5,845 nt of DNA from Methanomassiliicoccaceae archaeon. Lineage in GTDB: Archaea > Thermoplasmatota > Thermoplasmata > Methanomassiliicoccales > Methanomethylophilaceae. Position 1 is the first letter of the stretch, and each line of letters opens with the position of its first letter. Positions 1 to 5,498 of the stretch are shown one piece after another. The translations under genes and the position numbers were made by a program. The notes below the pieces were generated by a model, which was given only the letters and a program-made list of their open reading frames with translations, did no database searches and was not told the DNA's origin. The stretch is from NCBI GenBank assembly GCA_031254685.1, contig JAIRTZ010000079.1, forward strand, positions 1 through 5,845. The letters are read 5' to 3'.

Positions 1-1003
1 TTATGTTCAGGTCCTGGAACTTTATGCCGGCGTGCTCAAGCAGCGTGAAGTGACCGGCCCGCATGGCCCCGATGGCCTTCGCCGCCTCTTTTATATCGTT
101 CTCCGTTACGAAAATACCGTCCTGCAGCGTTATCTGTTCGTCCATGACGTTCAGTTTTCCCTTTTTCCAAAGGTTGGACTCCATGGCCGCGGCCAGCACG
201 GCGATCGTTCCCGTCCCGGTTATACCGATGGCCTTGCCGTGCATCTCGCCCTCGTCGGCAACGTAGCCTCTCGATATGTCGATGAGGTCCCCGGGCTGTG
301 CCATTAAATTCTCATCAAGCACCTTGCACCGGTAGTTGAAATCGTACTCGAGGTCGCATATCGCCCCCGGCGACGCGAGCATCCCGTGCTTTATGTGCTG
401 GCCCTCCATCGCCGGCCCGGCGGCCGCGGACCCAGTATAAATGCTGTCGCCGATCTTTAACGCCATTTCCGCGTTGGTACCGTAATCGGTGACTAGGCAG
501 TTCTCCTTCTGGTCCAGGAAGCCGCTCTTGATCATCATCGCCAGCGCATCGGCGCCGATCTCGTGCTTGATCGCCGGCGGGACGAGAAGGTCCGCCTTGT
601 CAGGAACGTTCAGTCCGACCTCGATCGCAGGGATAACTCTGGCGTTCCGTTTCAGAGGGGTTATGCCGCGGGTCTGCCATGCTTTCTCGCCAGCGTACGC
701 AAGATCGTCGATCTGGATGTTCTGGAACATCGACAGCTGTATCGGATTGCCGCATATCGCCACGCGCTCCACCTTACCGAGGTCGATGTTGAGCTTTCCG
801 ATAAGGTCGTTCACCGTCCTCATCAGAATGTCGTGCGCCAGCTCACGTCCCATTTTGATGCAGAACGTCAGGTGATCCATCATGTTCGCTCCCGGGAGCG
901 GGTGCGATTCCGTTATCGCCGTCGATAATATCCTGCCCGACGATAATTCAACCGCATGCCCCCTTATTCCGCTTGTCCCTATGTCCAACGATATTCCGTA
1001 CAT
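1..1003 (-). CDS. ramA: RamA-like corrinoid protein reductive activase, N-terminal part (C-terminus outside window)
   Basis: This is probably the ATP-dependent iron-sulfur protein that reduces inactive Co(II) corrinoid on methyltransferase corrinoid proteins back to Co(I). The frame is open from an ATG at 1003 to the left edge, giving 334 residues. Visible ASKHA-type nucleotide-binding elements are LDIGTSG (residues 6-12), TDYGTNAEM (172-180) and GITGTGT (260-266). NPIQLSMFQ (86-94) and a TGSAAAGPAMEGQ segment (190-202) match my recollection of methanogen RamA. RamA of Methanosarcina is about 540 residues with two [4Fe-4S] motifs at its C-terminus; that part lies beyond position 1 and cannot be checked. 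The start is supported by a GGGTGATC Shine-Dalgarno four bases upstream, which overlaps the stop of the preceding gene (5-bp gap), so translation is probably coupled. It is the third gene of an operon divergent from mtaCB, so MtaC is the likely client. The specific client is inference; the family call is firm. Confidence 0.88.
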   Translation of the reverse strand, partial: MYGISLDIGTSGIRGHAVELSSGRILSTAITESHPLPGANMMDHLTFCIKMGRELAHDILMRTVNDLIGKLNIDLGKVERVAICGNPIQLSMFQNIQIDDLAYAGEKAWQTRGITPLKRNARVIPAIEVGLNVPDKADLLVPPAIKHEIGADALAMMIKSGFLDQKENCLVTDYGTNAEMALKIGDSIYTGSAAAGPAMEGQHIKHGMLASPGAICDLEYDFNYRCKVLDENLMAQPGDLIDISRGYVADEGEMHGKAIGITGTGTIAVLAAAMESNLWKKGKLNVMDEQITLQDGIFVTENDIKEAAKAIGAMRAGHFTLLEHAGIKFQDLNI

Positions 1004-1008
1004 TCAGA

Positions 1009-1392
1009 TCACCCTAATTCTATTATGTTCATACTCTTCTTTATCTTAAAACCGTTCGATATCAATTCTTTGTTCATCCTGTCGGCCAATTCATTGCGGT
1101 CGACATCCAGCACAGCGGCCATGAACCGTATCTCAACACGCTCGCCGCTGATCAGCGAGCCGTGATGCTCCACACCCGTTCCCAGGTCGGTGAGGTTCAG
1201 CGTCATTGTCCTTGCGCCGGTCGTCACCGCCATCTTCACGTGACCGAGGAACGTTCCCGCGGAATCGCGGATCCACTCCGCGACCGATATCATTGTCCTG
1301 TCCAGCGCCGGCAACGTATCCTTGCCGGCGGCGTCCGCGTACGCGTTCAGCCCGTGGGCGGTGCCTCCGGAATCCCCAGACAGGTTACTCAT
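1009..1392 (-). CDS. Unrecognised 127-residue protein between the GTPase and the activase
   Basis: I do not recognise this protein. It is 127 residues, has no cysteine, no signal peptide and no membrane segment. Residues 1-25 are rich in Gly, Ala and Ser and probably flexible. Residues 34-50 could be a helix. Residues 51-95 alternate hydrophobic and polar residues like beta strands (HVKMAVTT, RTMTLNLTDL, RVEIRFMAAVLDV) and contain histidines 51, 76 and 77. Residues 98-115 look helical, and the end is basic then hydrophobic. The gene is real by context: its ATG overlaps the stop of the upstream GTPase gene by 8 bp, a strong GAGGAGG Shine-Dalgarno lies seven bases upstream, and the activase gene follows after 5 bp. 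Co-translation with both neighbours suggests a role in corrinoid-protein maturation or reactivation, perhaps as a partner or scaffold. That role is inference from position only. Confidence 0.82.
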   Translation of the reverse strand: MSNLSGDSGGTAHGLNAYADAAGKDTLPALDRTMISVAEWIRDSAGTFLGHVKMAVTTGARTMTLNLTDLGTGVEHHGSLISGERVEIRFMAAVLDVDRNELADRMNKELISNGFKIKKSMNIIELG

Positions 1393-1978
1393 CCAAGATC
1401 CTCCTCACCGTTTCGTCAATGCCTTCCTCGGTCACCGCCGACACGGGGATTATGTCCTTTCCGCGATGCATCGTCCCCAGTATGTACGTTATCCTTTCCA
1501 ATTCCTCTTTGCTGCAGAGGTCTGTCTTCGTTATCAGCAAAATGTCCGAGGCGTGCAGCTGCCTCTTGAAGAACTCTTCCTTGCTTTTCACGATCTCGTC
1601 GAATCTCTTCGCATCAGCCAGTCCCACGATGAACGTACGGTCGGATTCTATCATCGATATGTGCACGAGCTCCTTTACCTTATGCGGCAATGCCAATCCG
1701 GTGGGTTCGATAATAATGATGTCGGGATGGATATCGCGGTCGATGTTCTTCAGCGCATTCTGCAGCGTCCCGGACAGCGAGCAGCAGATGCACCCGTCCG
1801 GAAGCTCGATCGCGTCGTAGCCTTCAGCTTTGATCGTCGCCCCGTCTATTCCGATCTCGCCCATCTCGTTGACCAATATCGCGACCGTTATCCCCGAACG
1901 TCTGCACCTGCCGGCGATCTTCATCAGCAGCGTTGTCTTTCCGGATCCGAGGAACCCTCCGATTATACATGTGAACAT
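1385..1978 (-). CDS. Short CobW/COG0523-type G3E GTPase, putative metal or cofactor chaperone
   Basis: This is a P-loop GTPase of the SIMIBI G3E class (CobW, HypB, UreG and MeaB relatives), whose members use GTP hydrolysis to deliver metals or cobalamin to target enzymes. Seen in the 197 residues: a Walker A GGFLGSGKTT (7-16), a COG0523-type metal motif GCICCSL (62-68, cysteines 63, 65 and 66), an IIIIEPTG segment (87-94) and a TKTD guanine-specificity motif (150-153). The Walker A form and the CxCC motif place it with CobW/COG0523 rather than UreG. COG0523 proteins usually run 300-400 residues with a C-terminal CobW_C domain; this one stops right after the GTPase core, and nothing downstream encodes that domain. 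It is the first gene of the operon leading to the RamA-like activase and is divergent from mtaC. The start lacks a Shine-Dalgarno and lies about 28 bases from a TATA-like element, suggesting a leaderless message. Corrinoid or zinc delivery to MtaC/MtaB is inference. Confidence 0.9.
   Translation of the reverse strand: MFTCIIGGFLGSGKTTLLMKIAGRCRRSGITVAILVNEMGEIGIDGATIKAEGYDAIELPDGCICCSLSGTLQNALKNIDRDIHPDIIIIEPTGLALPHKVKELVHISMIESDRTFIVGLADAKRFDEIVKSKEEFFKRQLHASDILLITKTDLCSKEELERITYILGTMHRGKDIIPVSAVTEEGIDETVRRILDE
1390..1408 (-). promoter_or_regulatory. Strong ribosome binding site inside the GTPase gene
   Basis: Read on the minus strand, GGTGAGGAGG precedes the ATG at 1392 with about seven bases of spacing. 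It lies inside the last codons of the GTPase gene and fixes the start of the 127-residue protein. It implies independent initiation or re-initiation within the overlapping operon. Confidence 0.7.
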
Positions 1979-2001
1979 AATACGATAAAATCAAAAATGT
2001 A

Positions 2002-2011
2002 GTATATATTA
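2002..2011 (-). promoter_or_regulatory. TATA-like element of the GTPase operon, probable leaderless start
   Basis: The minus strand reads TAATATATAC here, an archaeal TATA-like box centred about 28 bases upstream of the ATG at 1978. Archaeal transcription usually starts about 25-27 bases from the centre of the box, so the transcript would begin at or within two bases of the start codon. The absence of any Shine-Dalgarno before this ATG agrees with leaderless translation. A second TATA-like stretch on the same strand (about 2045-2053) would instead give a leader of roughly 40 bases. Confidence 0.55.
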
Positions 2012-2142
2012 ACTATTGTAAGTTGGAGCCGAAATACTGCATTATCATATAAAAGCATTTCTTTTATTGCAAAGTACAAGTTCGTTGCGTTTTTTTGTAT
2101 CGGCAGGTATACTTTCTCCTTTATGTATTTATAACAGACACG

Positions 2143-2150
2143 TTTAAATA
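2143..2150 (+). promoter_or_regulatory. Candidate TATA box for mtaCB
   Basis: TTTAAATA in an AT-rich region upstream of mtaC is a plausible archaeal TATA box. It predicts transcription starting near 2172 and a leader of about 110 bases. Competing candidates are ATTTATAA around 2128-2134 and TTTTAATA at 2211-2218. The last would start the transcript near 2240, just before the large hairpin. The sequence alone cannot decide among them. Confidence 0.4.
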
Positions 2151-2163
2151 CAGTGTGAACTAT

Positions 2164-2176
2164 GCGAAGATTTCGC
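2164..2176 (+). repeat. Perfect 5-bp inverted repeat near the predicted mtaC start site
   Basis: GCGAA and TTCGC flank a three-base spacer. If the box at 2143-2150 is used, this dyad lies across the transcription start, where an archaeal repressor would bind. In RNA it would be a small hairpin. Short dyads of this size can arise by chance. Confidence 0.4.
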
Positions 2177-2182
2177 TCCACA

Positions 2183-2197
2183 TGGATGTATCATCCA
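2183..2197 (+). repeat. Perfect 6-bp inverted repeat in the mtaC leader
   Basis: TGGATG and CATCCA are separated by the three bases TAT. It lies six bases after the previous dyad and has nearly the same architecture (5-6 bp arms, 3 bp spacer) with a different sequence. It could be an operator or a leader hairpin. Confidence 0.45.
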
Positions 2198-2242
2198 ACC
2201 TTAATCTATCTTTTAATACGCCTATAAACAATCGTAATAATG

Positions 2243-2268
2243 CGAGCGTCCGGTCCGCCGGATGTTCG
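2243..2268 (+). promoter_or_regulatory. Stable hairpin abutting the mtaC ribosome binding site
   Basis: Positions 2243-2253 pair with 2258-2268 to form an uninterrupted 11-bp stem capped by the four-base loop TCCG. Nine pairs are Watson-Crick. Two are G-U wobbles (2246-2265 and 2248-2263), which are stable only as RNA. The stem ends exactly where the Shine-Dalgarno GGGAGG (2268-2273) begins. No T-run follows, so it is not a terminator. It may tune translation of mtaC or protect the 5' end of the message. Any regulatory role is inference. Confidence 0.6.
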
Positions 2269-2273
2269 GGAGG
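2268..2273 (+). promoter_or_regulatory. Ribosome binding site that sets the mtaC start
   Basis: GGGAGG lies eight bases before the ATG at 2282. It favours that ATG over an in-frame ATG at 2240, which would place the hairpin and this site inside the coding region. Confidence 0.8.
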
Positions 2274-2281
2274 CTGTAAAA

Positions 2282-3064
2282 ATGTTGAGCAAGAAAGGTG
2301 TTGACTTCGGGTTCATTCTCAGACGCTACGATGTAGAGATTGAGAACAAGGGAAGCCCCGAGGCCATCGCAAAGAAATTGCTGCCGAAAGATGCCGTATT
2401 CAAGGCCTGTGCAGAGGATGTCCTCTACATGAGGTTCAAGGATGTCGGAAAGACGGTGGCAGACGCACTGAAATCAAAGAAACCCCTCGACGTCATTAAC
2501 GAGGGGCTTGTCCCGGGAATGGAGATAGTCAGCAAACTGTACGCTGAGCACATCTACTACCTCCCGGAGATCATGCTTGCCGCAAAGACAATGGAGATCG
2601 GTATCGCGTTGGCTGAGAAGCAGCTCGGTTCCGCAAGGAAGACCAAGGGTCTCGCGGTCATGCACGTCGCAGAGGGCGACCCGCACGACATAGGAAAGAA
2701 CATCGCGGCCGTCATGATGAGGGCGGCAGGCTTCAGCGTCATCGACATGGGAAGAGATGTTGCGGTTGACGACGTTGTCGCATGCGTTGCGAAGGAGAAA
2801 CCATTCCTCGTTACCGGAACGGCACTCATGACAACGACGATGAGCGCATTCCCCGCGATCGCGGCGAAGATGAAGGCGAAGGGAATAAACATCCCGTTCA
2901 TGTCCGCAGGCGGCGCAGTGAACAGAGAGTTCTCGGAAGGCTTCGAACTGGGTATCTACTCGGAGAAGGCACCGCAGACACCGCCAATAGCTGACAAGAT
3001 CGTCGCAGGCTACGACTGGAAGAAGGTCAAGGCCGAATGGGACAACATAGTGAAGGGGGTCTGA
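2282..3064 (+). CDS. mtaC: Methanol-specific corrinoid protein MtaC
   Basis: MtaC carries the corrinoid that accepts the methyl group of methanol from MtaB and passes it to the coenzyme M methyltransferase in the cytoplasm. From the ATG at 2282 it is 260 residues, the usual length for MtaC. Residues 1-120 form the helical cap domain typical of methyltransferase corrinoid proteins, including a conserved-looking YLPEIMLAAKTME stretch (93-105). The Rossmann-like B12 domain starts around 123. The base-off/His-on motif DxHxxG is GDPHDIG (132-138), with His135 as the expected lower cobalt ligand. TGTALMTTTM (178-187) and SAGGAV (208-213) are the further corrinoid-tail-binding segments. The gene ends in TGA two bases before mtaB, and the pair is surely one operon. 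The start choice rests on the GGGAGG site and on family length; a 14-residue extension from 2240 is possible but unlikely. Confidence 0.96.
   Translation: MLSKKGVDFGFILRRYDVEIENKGSPEAIAKKLLPKDAVFKACAEDVLYMRFKDVGKTVADALKSKKPLDVINEGLVPGMEIVSKLYAEHIYYLPEIMLAAKTMEIGIALAEKQLGSARKTKGLAVMHVAEGDPHDIGKNIAAVMMRAAGFSVIDMGRDVAVDDVVACVAKEKPFLVTGTALMTTTMSAFPAIAAKMKAKGINIPFMSAGGAVNREFSEGFELGIYSEKAPQTPPIADKIVAGYDWKKVKAEWDNIVKGV
3055..3060 (+). promoter_or_regulatory. Ribosome binding site of mtaB inside the mtaC end
   Basis: GGGGGT in the last mtaC codons lies six bases before the ATG at 3067. It supports that start over an in-frame ATG at 3037 inside mtaC. Confidence 0.6.
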
Positions 3065-3066
3065 AG

Positions 3067-4470
3067 ATGGCCAGCATAACGAGATACACAAAGATGGCAT
3101 ACGACAAGGCCGATGACATAGTGTTCGGTCACGCGAAACACCCGGTGTCCTACGGCTTCGGGATAAAGGTTGGTGCGGGCCGCGTCATACCTGAGCTGAA
3201 CTATGCTCCCAGGCCGGGAACGGAGAAGGACATAGCGAGAATAACGAAAGAGTACGTCGACTACATCTCCCAGGATGCGGTCAACCGCGCAGTGACGCTC
3301 GGTTTCCCCGACCTCCAGCTGGAGACGGAGTGGATATCCCAGATGGGTACCAACTCCAAGATGGCGGAATCGATCGTTTCCGGTCAGACAGCGCTGCTCG
3401 AGAAGATGCACGACAAGTACGGCATCAACCTTGCGATAAGGCACACCCTGCCCGACCAGAGAGAGGCGGACCAGGGCCTGAGGCCGAAGATGGACAAAGA
3501 GCGCTCATACCCCGAGAGACTTATCATATCGGCGGAGATCGCTTGTGAGAACGGCGCATCCCTGATATCCGTTGAGTCGATGGGCGGAAAAGAACTTCTC
3601 GACTACGGTGTTCAGATGGGTGACATAACGGCGTGTCTGTTCGGTATCGGTTACCTCGGCTCGCTCGATATGTCGTGGCTCTGGCCCCAGCTCGTGGACA
3701 TCGCCAAGAAGAACAAAGTGACCCCCGGAGGAGACACGAACTGTTCCGGTGCGAACACATCGATGTTCATGGCCGGCGGTTTCCTGGACAACGACGTTCA
3801 GAGGACGTTCTCGGCGATCACAAGGGCGATAGCATCCGCAAGGACGCTGGTCGCATGGGAATGCGGAGCAACCGGACCTGACAAGGACTGCGGTTACGAG
3901 GGACCGATCTGTAAGACGATCGCCGGTAAGCCGAACGCACAGGAAGGAAAGAACTGCCAGTGCGCACACGCTGATCTTCAGGGCAACCTGATGGCACAGA
4001 TATGCGACGTTTGGTCGAACGAGTCCGTAGAATACCACTCGGAGTTCGGCGGCTCGTCCGTTCAGTGCTGGTTGGGATCGCTCGGTTACGAGGTCGCGCT
4101 GATGAACACCGCGATCGCGTTCGGGAAGCAGAAGACACTCAGGGACCTGTACATGTTCACGGACCGCGCAAGGGGACCGGAAGGTTACATCCTCGCCTAC
4201 GACAACGCCTTCAAGATCGGACAGGCAATTGTCGCAGAGGGAAAGAACCTCTACCTCAGGTCGAAGGCAGCAGCCATCACCGCGGCGAAGATCATACGCG
4301 ACGGCAACAAGAAGAAGGAACTCCCGCTCACCATAAAACAGAAGGACGTTCTCGAAGGCATCATAAAGACGCTGGAGAAACTGCCGGACGAGGAGAGCAA
4401 GTTCGTCGACTACTGCCTGAAGCAGTACAAGGACGTACCCGCGTTCAACCCGAAGAACTACGACCTGTAA
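3067..4470 (+). CDS. mtaB: Methanol:corrinoid methyltransferase MtaB
   Basis: MtaB is the zinc enzyme that activates methanol and transfers its methyl group to Co(I) on MtaC, the first step of methanogenesis from methanol. The protein is 467 residues, close to the usual 460 or so, and folds as a TIM-barrel-type methyltransferase that forms a stable complex with MtaC. The three zinc ligands known from Methanosarcina barkeri MtaB (Glu164, Cys220, Cys269) correspond here, with a constant offset of six, to Glu170 in SVESMGGKE, Cys226 in GGDTNCSGANTS and Cys275 in GPDKDCGYEG. Several other motifs look typical of the family, such as TEWISQMGTNSKMAE (87-101) and YHSEFGGSSVQCW (323-335). The gene follows mtaC after 2 bp, ends in TAA, and is followed by a T-rich terminator region, so the operon appears to be just mtaCB. 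No in-frame TAG is present, as expected, since MtaB does not use pyrrolysine. Confidence 0.97.
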   Translation: MASITRYTKMAYDKADDIVFGHAKHPVSYGFGIKVGAGRVIPELNYAPRPGTEKDIARITKEYVDYISQDAVNRAVTLGFPDLQLETEWISQMGTNSKMAESIVSGQTALLEKMHDKYGINLAIRHTLPDQREADQGLRPKMDKERSYPERLIISAEIACENGASLISVESMGGKELLDYGVQMGDITACLFGIGYLGSLDMSWLWPQLVDIAKKNKVTPGGDTNCSGANTSMFMAGGFLDNDVQRTFSAITRAIASARTLVAWECGATGPDKDCGYEGPICKTIAGKPNAQEGKNCQCAHADLQGNLMAQICDVWSNESVEYHSEFGGSSVQCWLGSLGYEVALMNTAIAFGKQKTLRDLYMFTDRARGPEGYILAYDNAFKIGQAIVAEGKNLYLRSKAAAITAAKIIRDGNKKKELPLTIKQKDVLEGIIKTLEKLPDEESKFVDYCLKQYKDVPAFNPKNYDL

Positions 4471-4496
4471 ACAAGTTGAAGTTCCGAGATGTCAAA

Positions 4497-4542
4497 CCTT
4501 TTACAATTTATCTTTTTTCGGCCTTCGTTCAGCGGAGGCTTT
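4497..4542 (+). terminator. Probable transcription terminator of mtaCB
   Basis: T-rich stretches at 4499-4502 and 4513-4518 lie 28-48 bases after the mtaB stop, as in archaeal oligo-T termination. A 7-bp hairpin follows (GCCTTCG 4521-4527 with CGGAGGC 4533-4539, one wobble pair, loop TTCAG) and is itself followed by TTT. The combination marks the end of the transcript. Confidence 0.55.
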
Positions 4543-4714
4543 AGGTTGCGGATGCGGCCGTTCTCTTCCGGGAGGCTACCTGCGCAAACGGGATCGCAGT
4601 TCTCGAATCTCAGGCATATCGTAAAATGGAAAACAATAAGAATGACAACGCATGTCCATACACTGAACGGATACCGTGCCGTCAAAATATGTTCGCCGAA
4701 GGAGGTCATGGAGC
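4543..4714. other. Intergenic stretch with no clear gene
   Basis: I see no RNA gene or mobile element here. The GC content falls to the right. The plus strand contains an AAAATATG stretch (4685-4692) too close to the next gene to be its TATA box if the Shine-Dalgarno at 4701 is used. A 37-codon reading frame (4626-4739) overlaps the next gene in another frame and is discussed as a finding. Confidence 0.4.
4701..4706 (+). promoter_or_regulatory. Ribosome binding site setting the start of the 58-residue gene
   Basis: GGAGGT lies eight bases before the ATG at 4715. A closer ATG at 4708 is out of frame and only one base away from the site, so 4715 is the better start. Confidence 0.75.
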
Positions 4715-4891
4715 ATGGGAAGAAAGATCCATCCGATAGAACGTGAGGTCGATGCGATCCGGCTCAGGATGTATGAGGAGACGAAGGATATGACCTCTGC
4801 TGAGATCAGCGAGTACATTCGTGAGAAGACCGATGCGACAATAAAAGAATATGGCATCAGGGTCGTCTCCGACGTCAACGGAAGTCTATGA
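4715..4891 (+). CDS. Small orphan protein, antitoxin-like, 58 residues
   Basis: This short protein is highly charged and predicted mostly helical. Its composition and phrases such as EVDAIRLRMYEETKDMTSAE followed by an ISEYIREKTD helix and KEYGIRVV at the end resemble small archaeal and bacterial proteins that often sit before a RelE- or PIN-type toxin gene, from my general knowledge of such sequences. It has no cysteine and no membrane segment. The start at 4715 follows an ideal Shine-Dalgarno; an in-frame upstream ATG at 4676 would add an arginine-rich tail and swallow that site. No toxin partner follows: the next gene, iorB, converges from the other strand with its stop only 16 bp away. 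It may be an orphan or a solitary regulator. Function is unknown; the gene itself is likely real. Confidence 0.7.
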   Translation: MGRKIHPIEREVDAIRLRMYEETKDMTSAEISEYIREKTDATIKEYGIRVVSDVNGSL

Positions 4892-4907
4892 ACGACACCG
4901 GCCCCTA

Positions 4908-5498
4908 TCATTTCTGCATCGCGTCATATCCCATATCGAACGCCTTCGCGTTCAGTTCCCTGAACTTCTCCGGAACTAACGACAGCAGCGAATCCCTTAC
5001 GGAATCCTTGGACAGCGGGAACCCTTTGACGGCGGCGGCCGCGCCGATCATCACGGCGTTCGCCGCGACGGCCTTTCCCGCCTTCTCGGCGATGGATGTG
5101 GCGCCTATCGTCATAACATTGCCGGTGACCTTGGATATCGCATCCGTCACGTCGCTGAGCTGCGGATACTGAGAGAAACCCGCGGTCACCGTGGACGGAT
5201 ATATCGGATCGAGATTCATCACTATCATCGTATCCTTGTTCCCTAACGTGAGATTTCTGCACGTCTCCACAGGTTCGAAGCCCAATATCATGTCCGCCTC
5301 GCCGTCGGATGCGAGCGGACTTGTGATGTCCTTCCCGATGCGCAGCGTCGACAGTACGCTGCCTCCGCGCTGCGCCATTCCGTGGACCTCGCTCATCGCA
5401 ACGTTGTGGCCCGCGTTCATCGCGGCGCTCCCGAGCACCATCGACGCGAGGAGGACGCCCTGTCCCCCGACCCCTACGATCTGTATGACGTACTTCAT
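4908..5498 (-). CDS. iorB: Indolepyruvate:ferredoxin oxidoreductase beta subunit IorB
   Basis: IorB is the small subunit of the cytoplasmic enzyme that oxidatively decarboxylates indolepyruvate and other aryl pyruvates to acyl-CoA with ferredoxin, acting in aromatic amino acid breakdown or, in reverse, in synthesis from aryl acids. The protein is 196 residues, as usual. It opens with the Rossmann-like glycine motif GVGGQG (9-14) and carries SEVHGMAQRGG (36-46), the conserved signature of this pyruvate:ferredoxin oxidoreductase gamma-domain family. The start at 5498 overlaps the iorA stop by four bases (ATGA) and follows an AGGGTGAT site. An upstream in-frame ATG at 5558 would add 20 residues lying inside iorA and is rejected. 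It is co-transcribed with iorA and converges on the 58-residue gene. A related 2-oxoacid oxidoreductase subunit is the main alternative, but the adjacent IorA ferredoxin tail supports Ior. Confidence 0.93.
   Translation of the reverse strand: MKYVIQIVGVGGQGVLLASMVLGSAAMNAGHNVAMSEVHGMAQRGGSVLSTLRIGKDITSPLASDGEADMILGFEPVETCRNLTLGNKDTMIVMNLDPIYPSTVTAGFSQYPQLSDVTDAISKVTGNVMTIGATSIAEKAGKAVAANAVMIGAAAAVKGFPLSKDSVRDSLLSLVPEKFRELNAKAFDMGYDAMQK

Noticed and set aside
2089..2097. T7 run as a terminator
   Set aside because: No plus-strand gene ends before it; it is more likely part of the AT-rich promoter region.
2240..2281. Upstream ATG for mtaC
   Set aside because: It would translate the hairpin and the ribosome binding site, has no site of its own, and makes the protein longer than usual for MtaC.
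2474..3100. 208-codon minus-strand open frame across mtaC
   Set aside because: It lies antisense to mtaC, has a composition rich in Arg, Cys and His typical of shadow frames, and shows no domain.
3505..4038. 177-codon minus-strand open frame across mtaB
   Set aside because: It is antisense to the clearly real mtaB and has no recognisable motif or ribosome binding site.
4002..4544. 180-codon plus-strand open frame overlapping the mtaB end
   Set aside because: It is very rich in arginine and read in another frame of mtaB; it is a GC-driven shadow.
4560..4625. tRNA-like piece (GTTCTCGAATC resembles a T-arm)
   Set aside because: The loop has nine rather than seven bases, the stems do not pair, and no D-arm or anticodon arm is visible.
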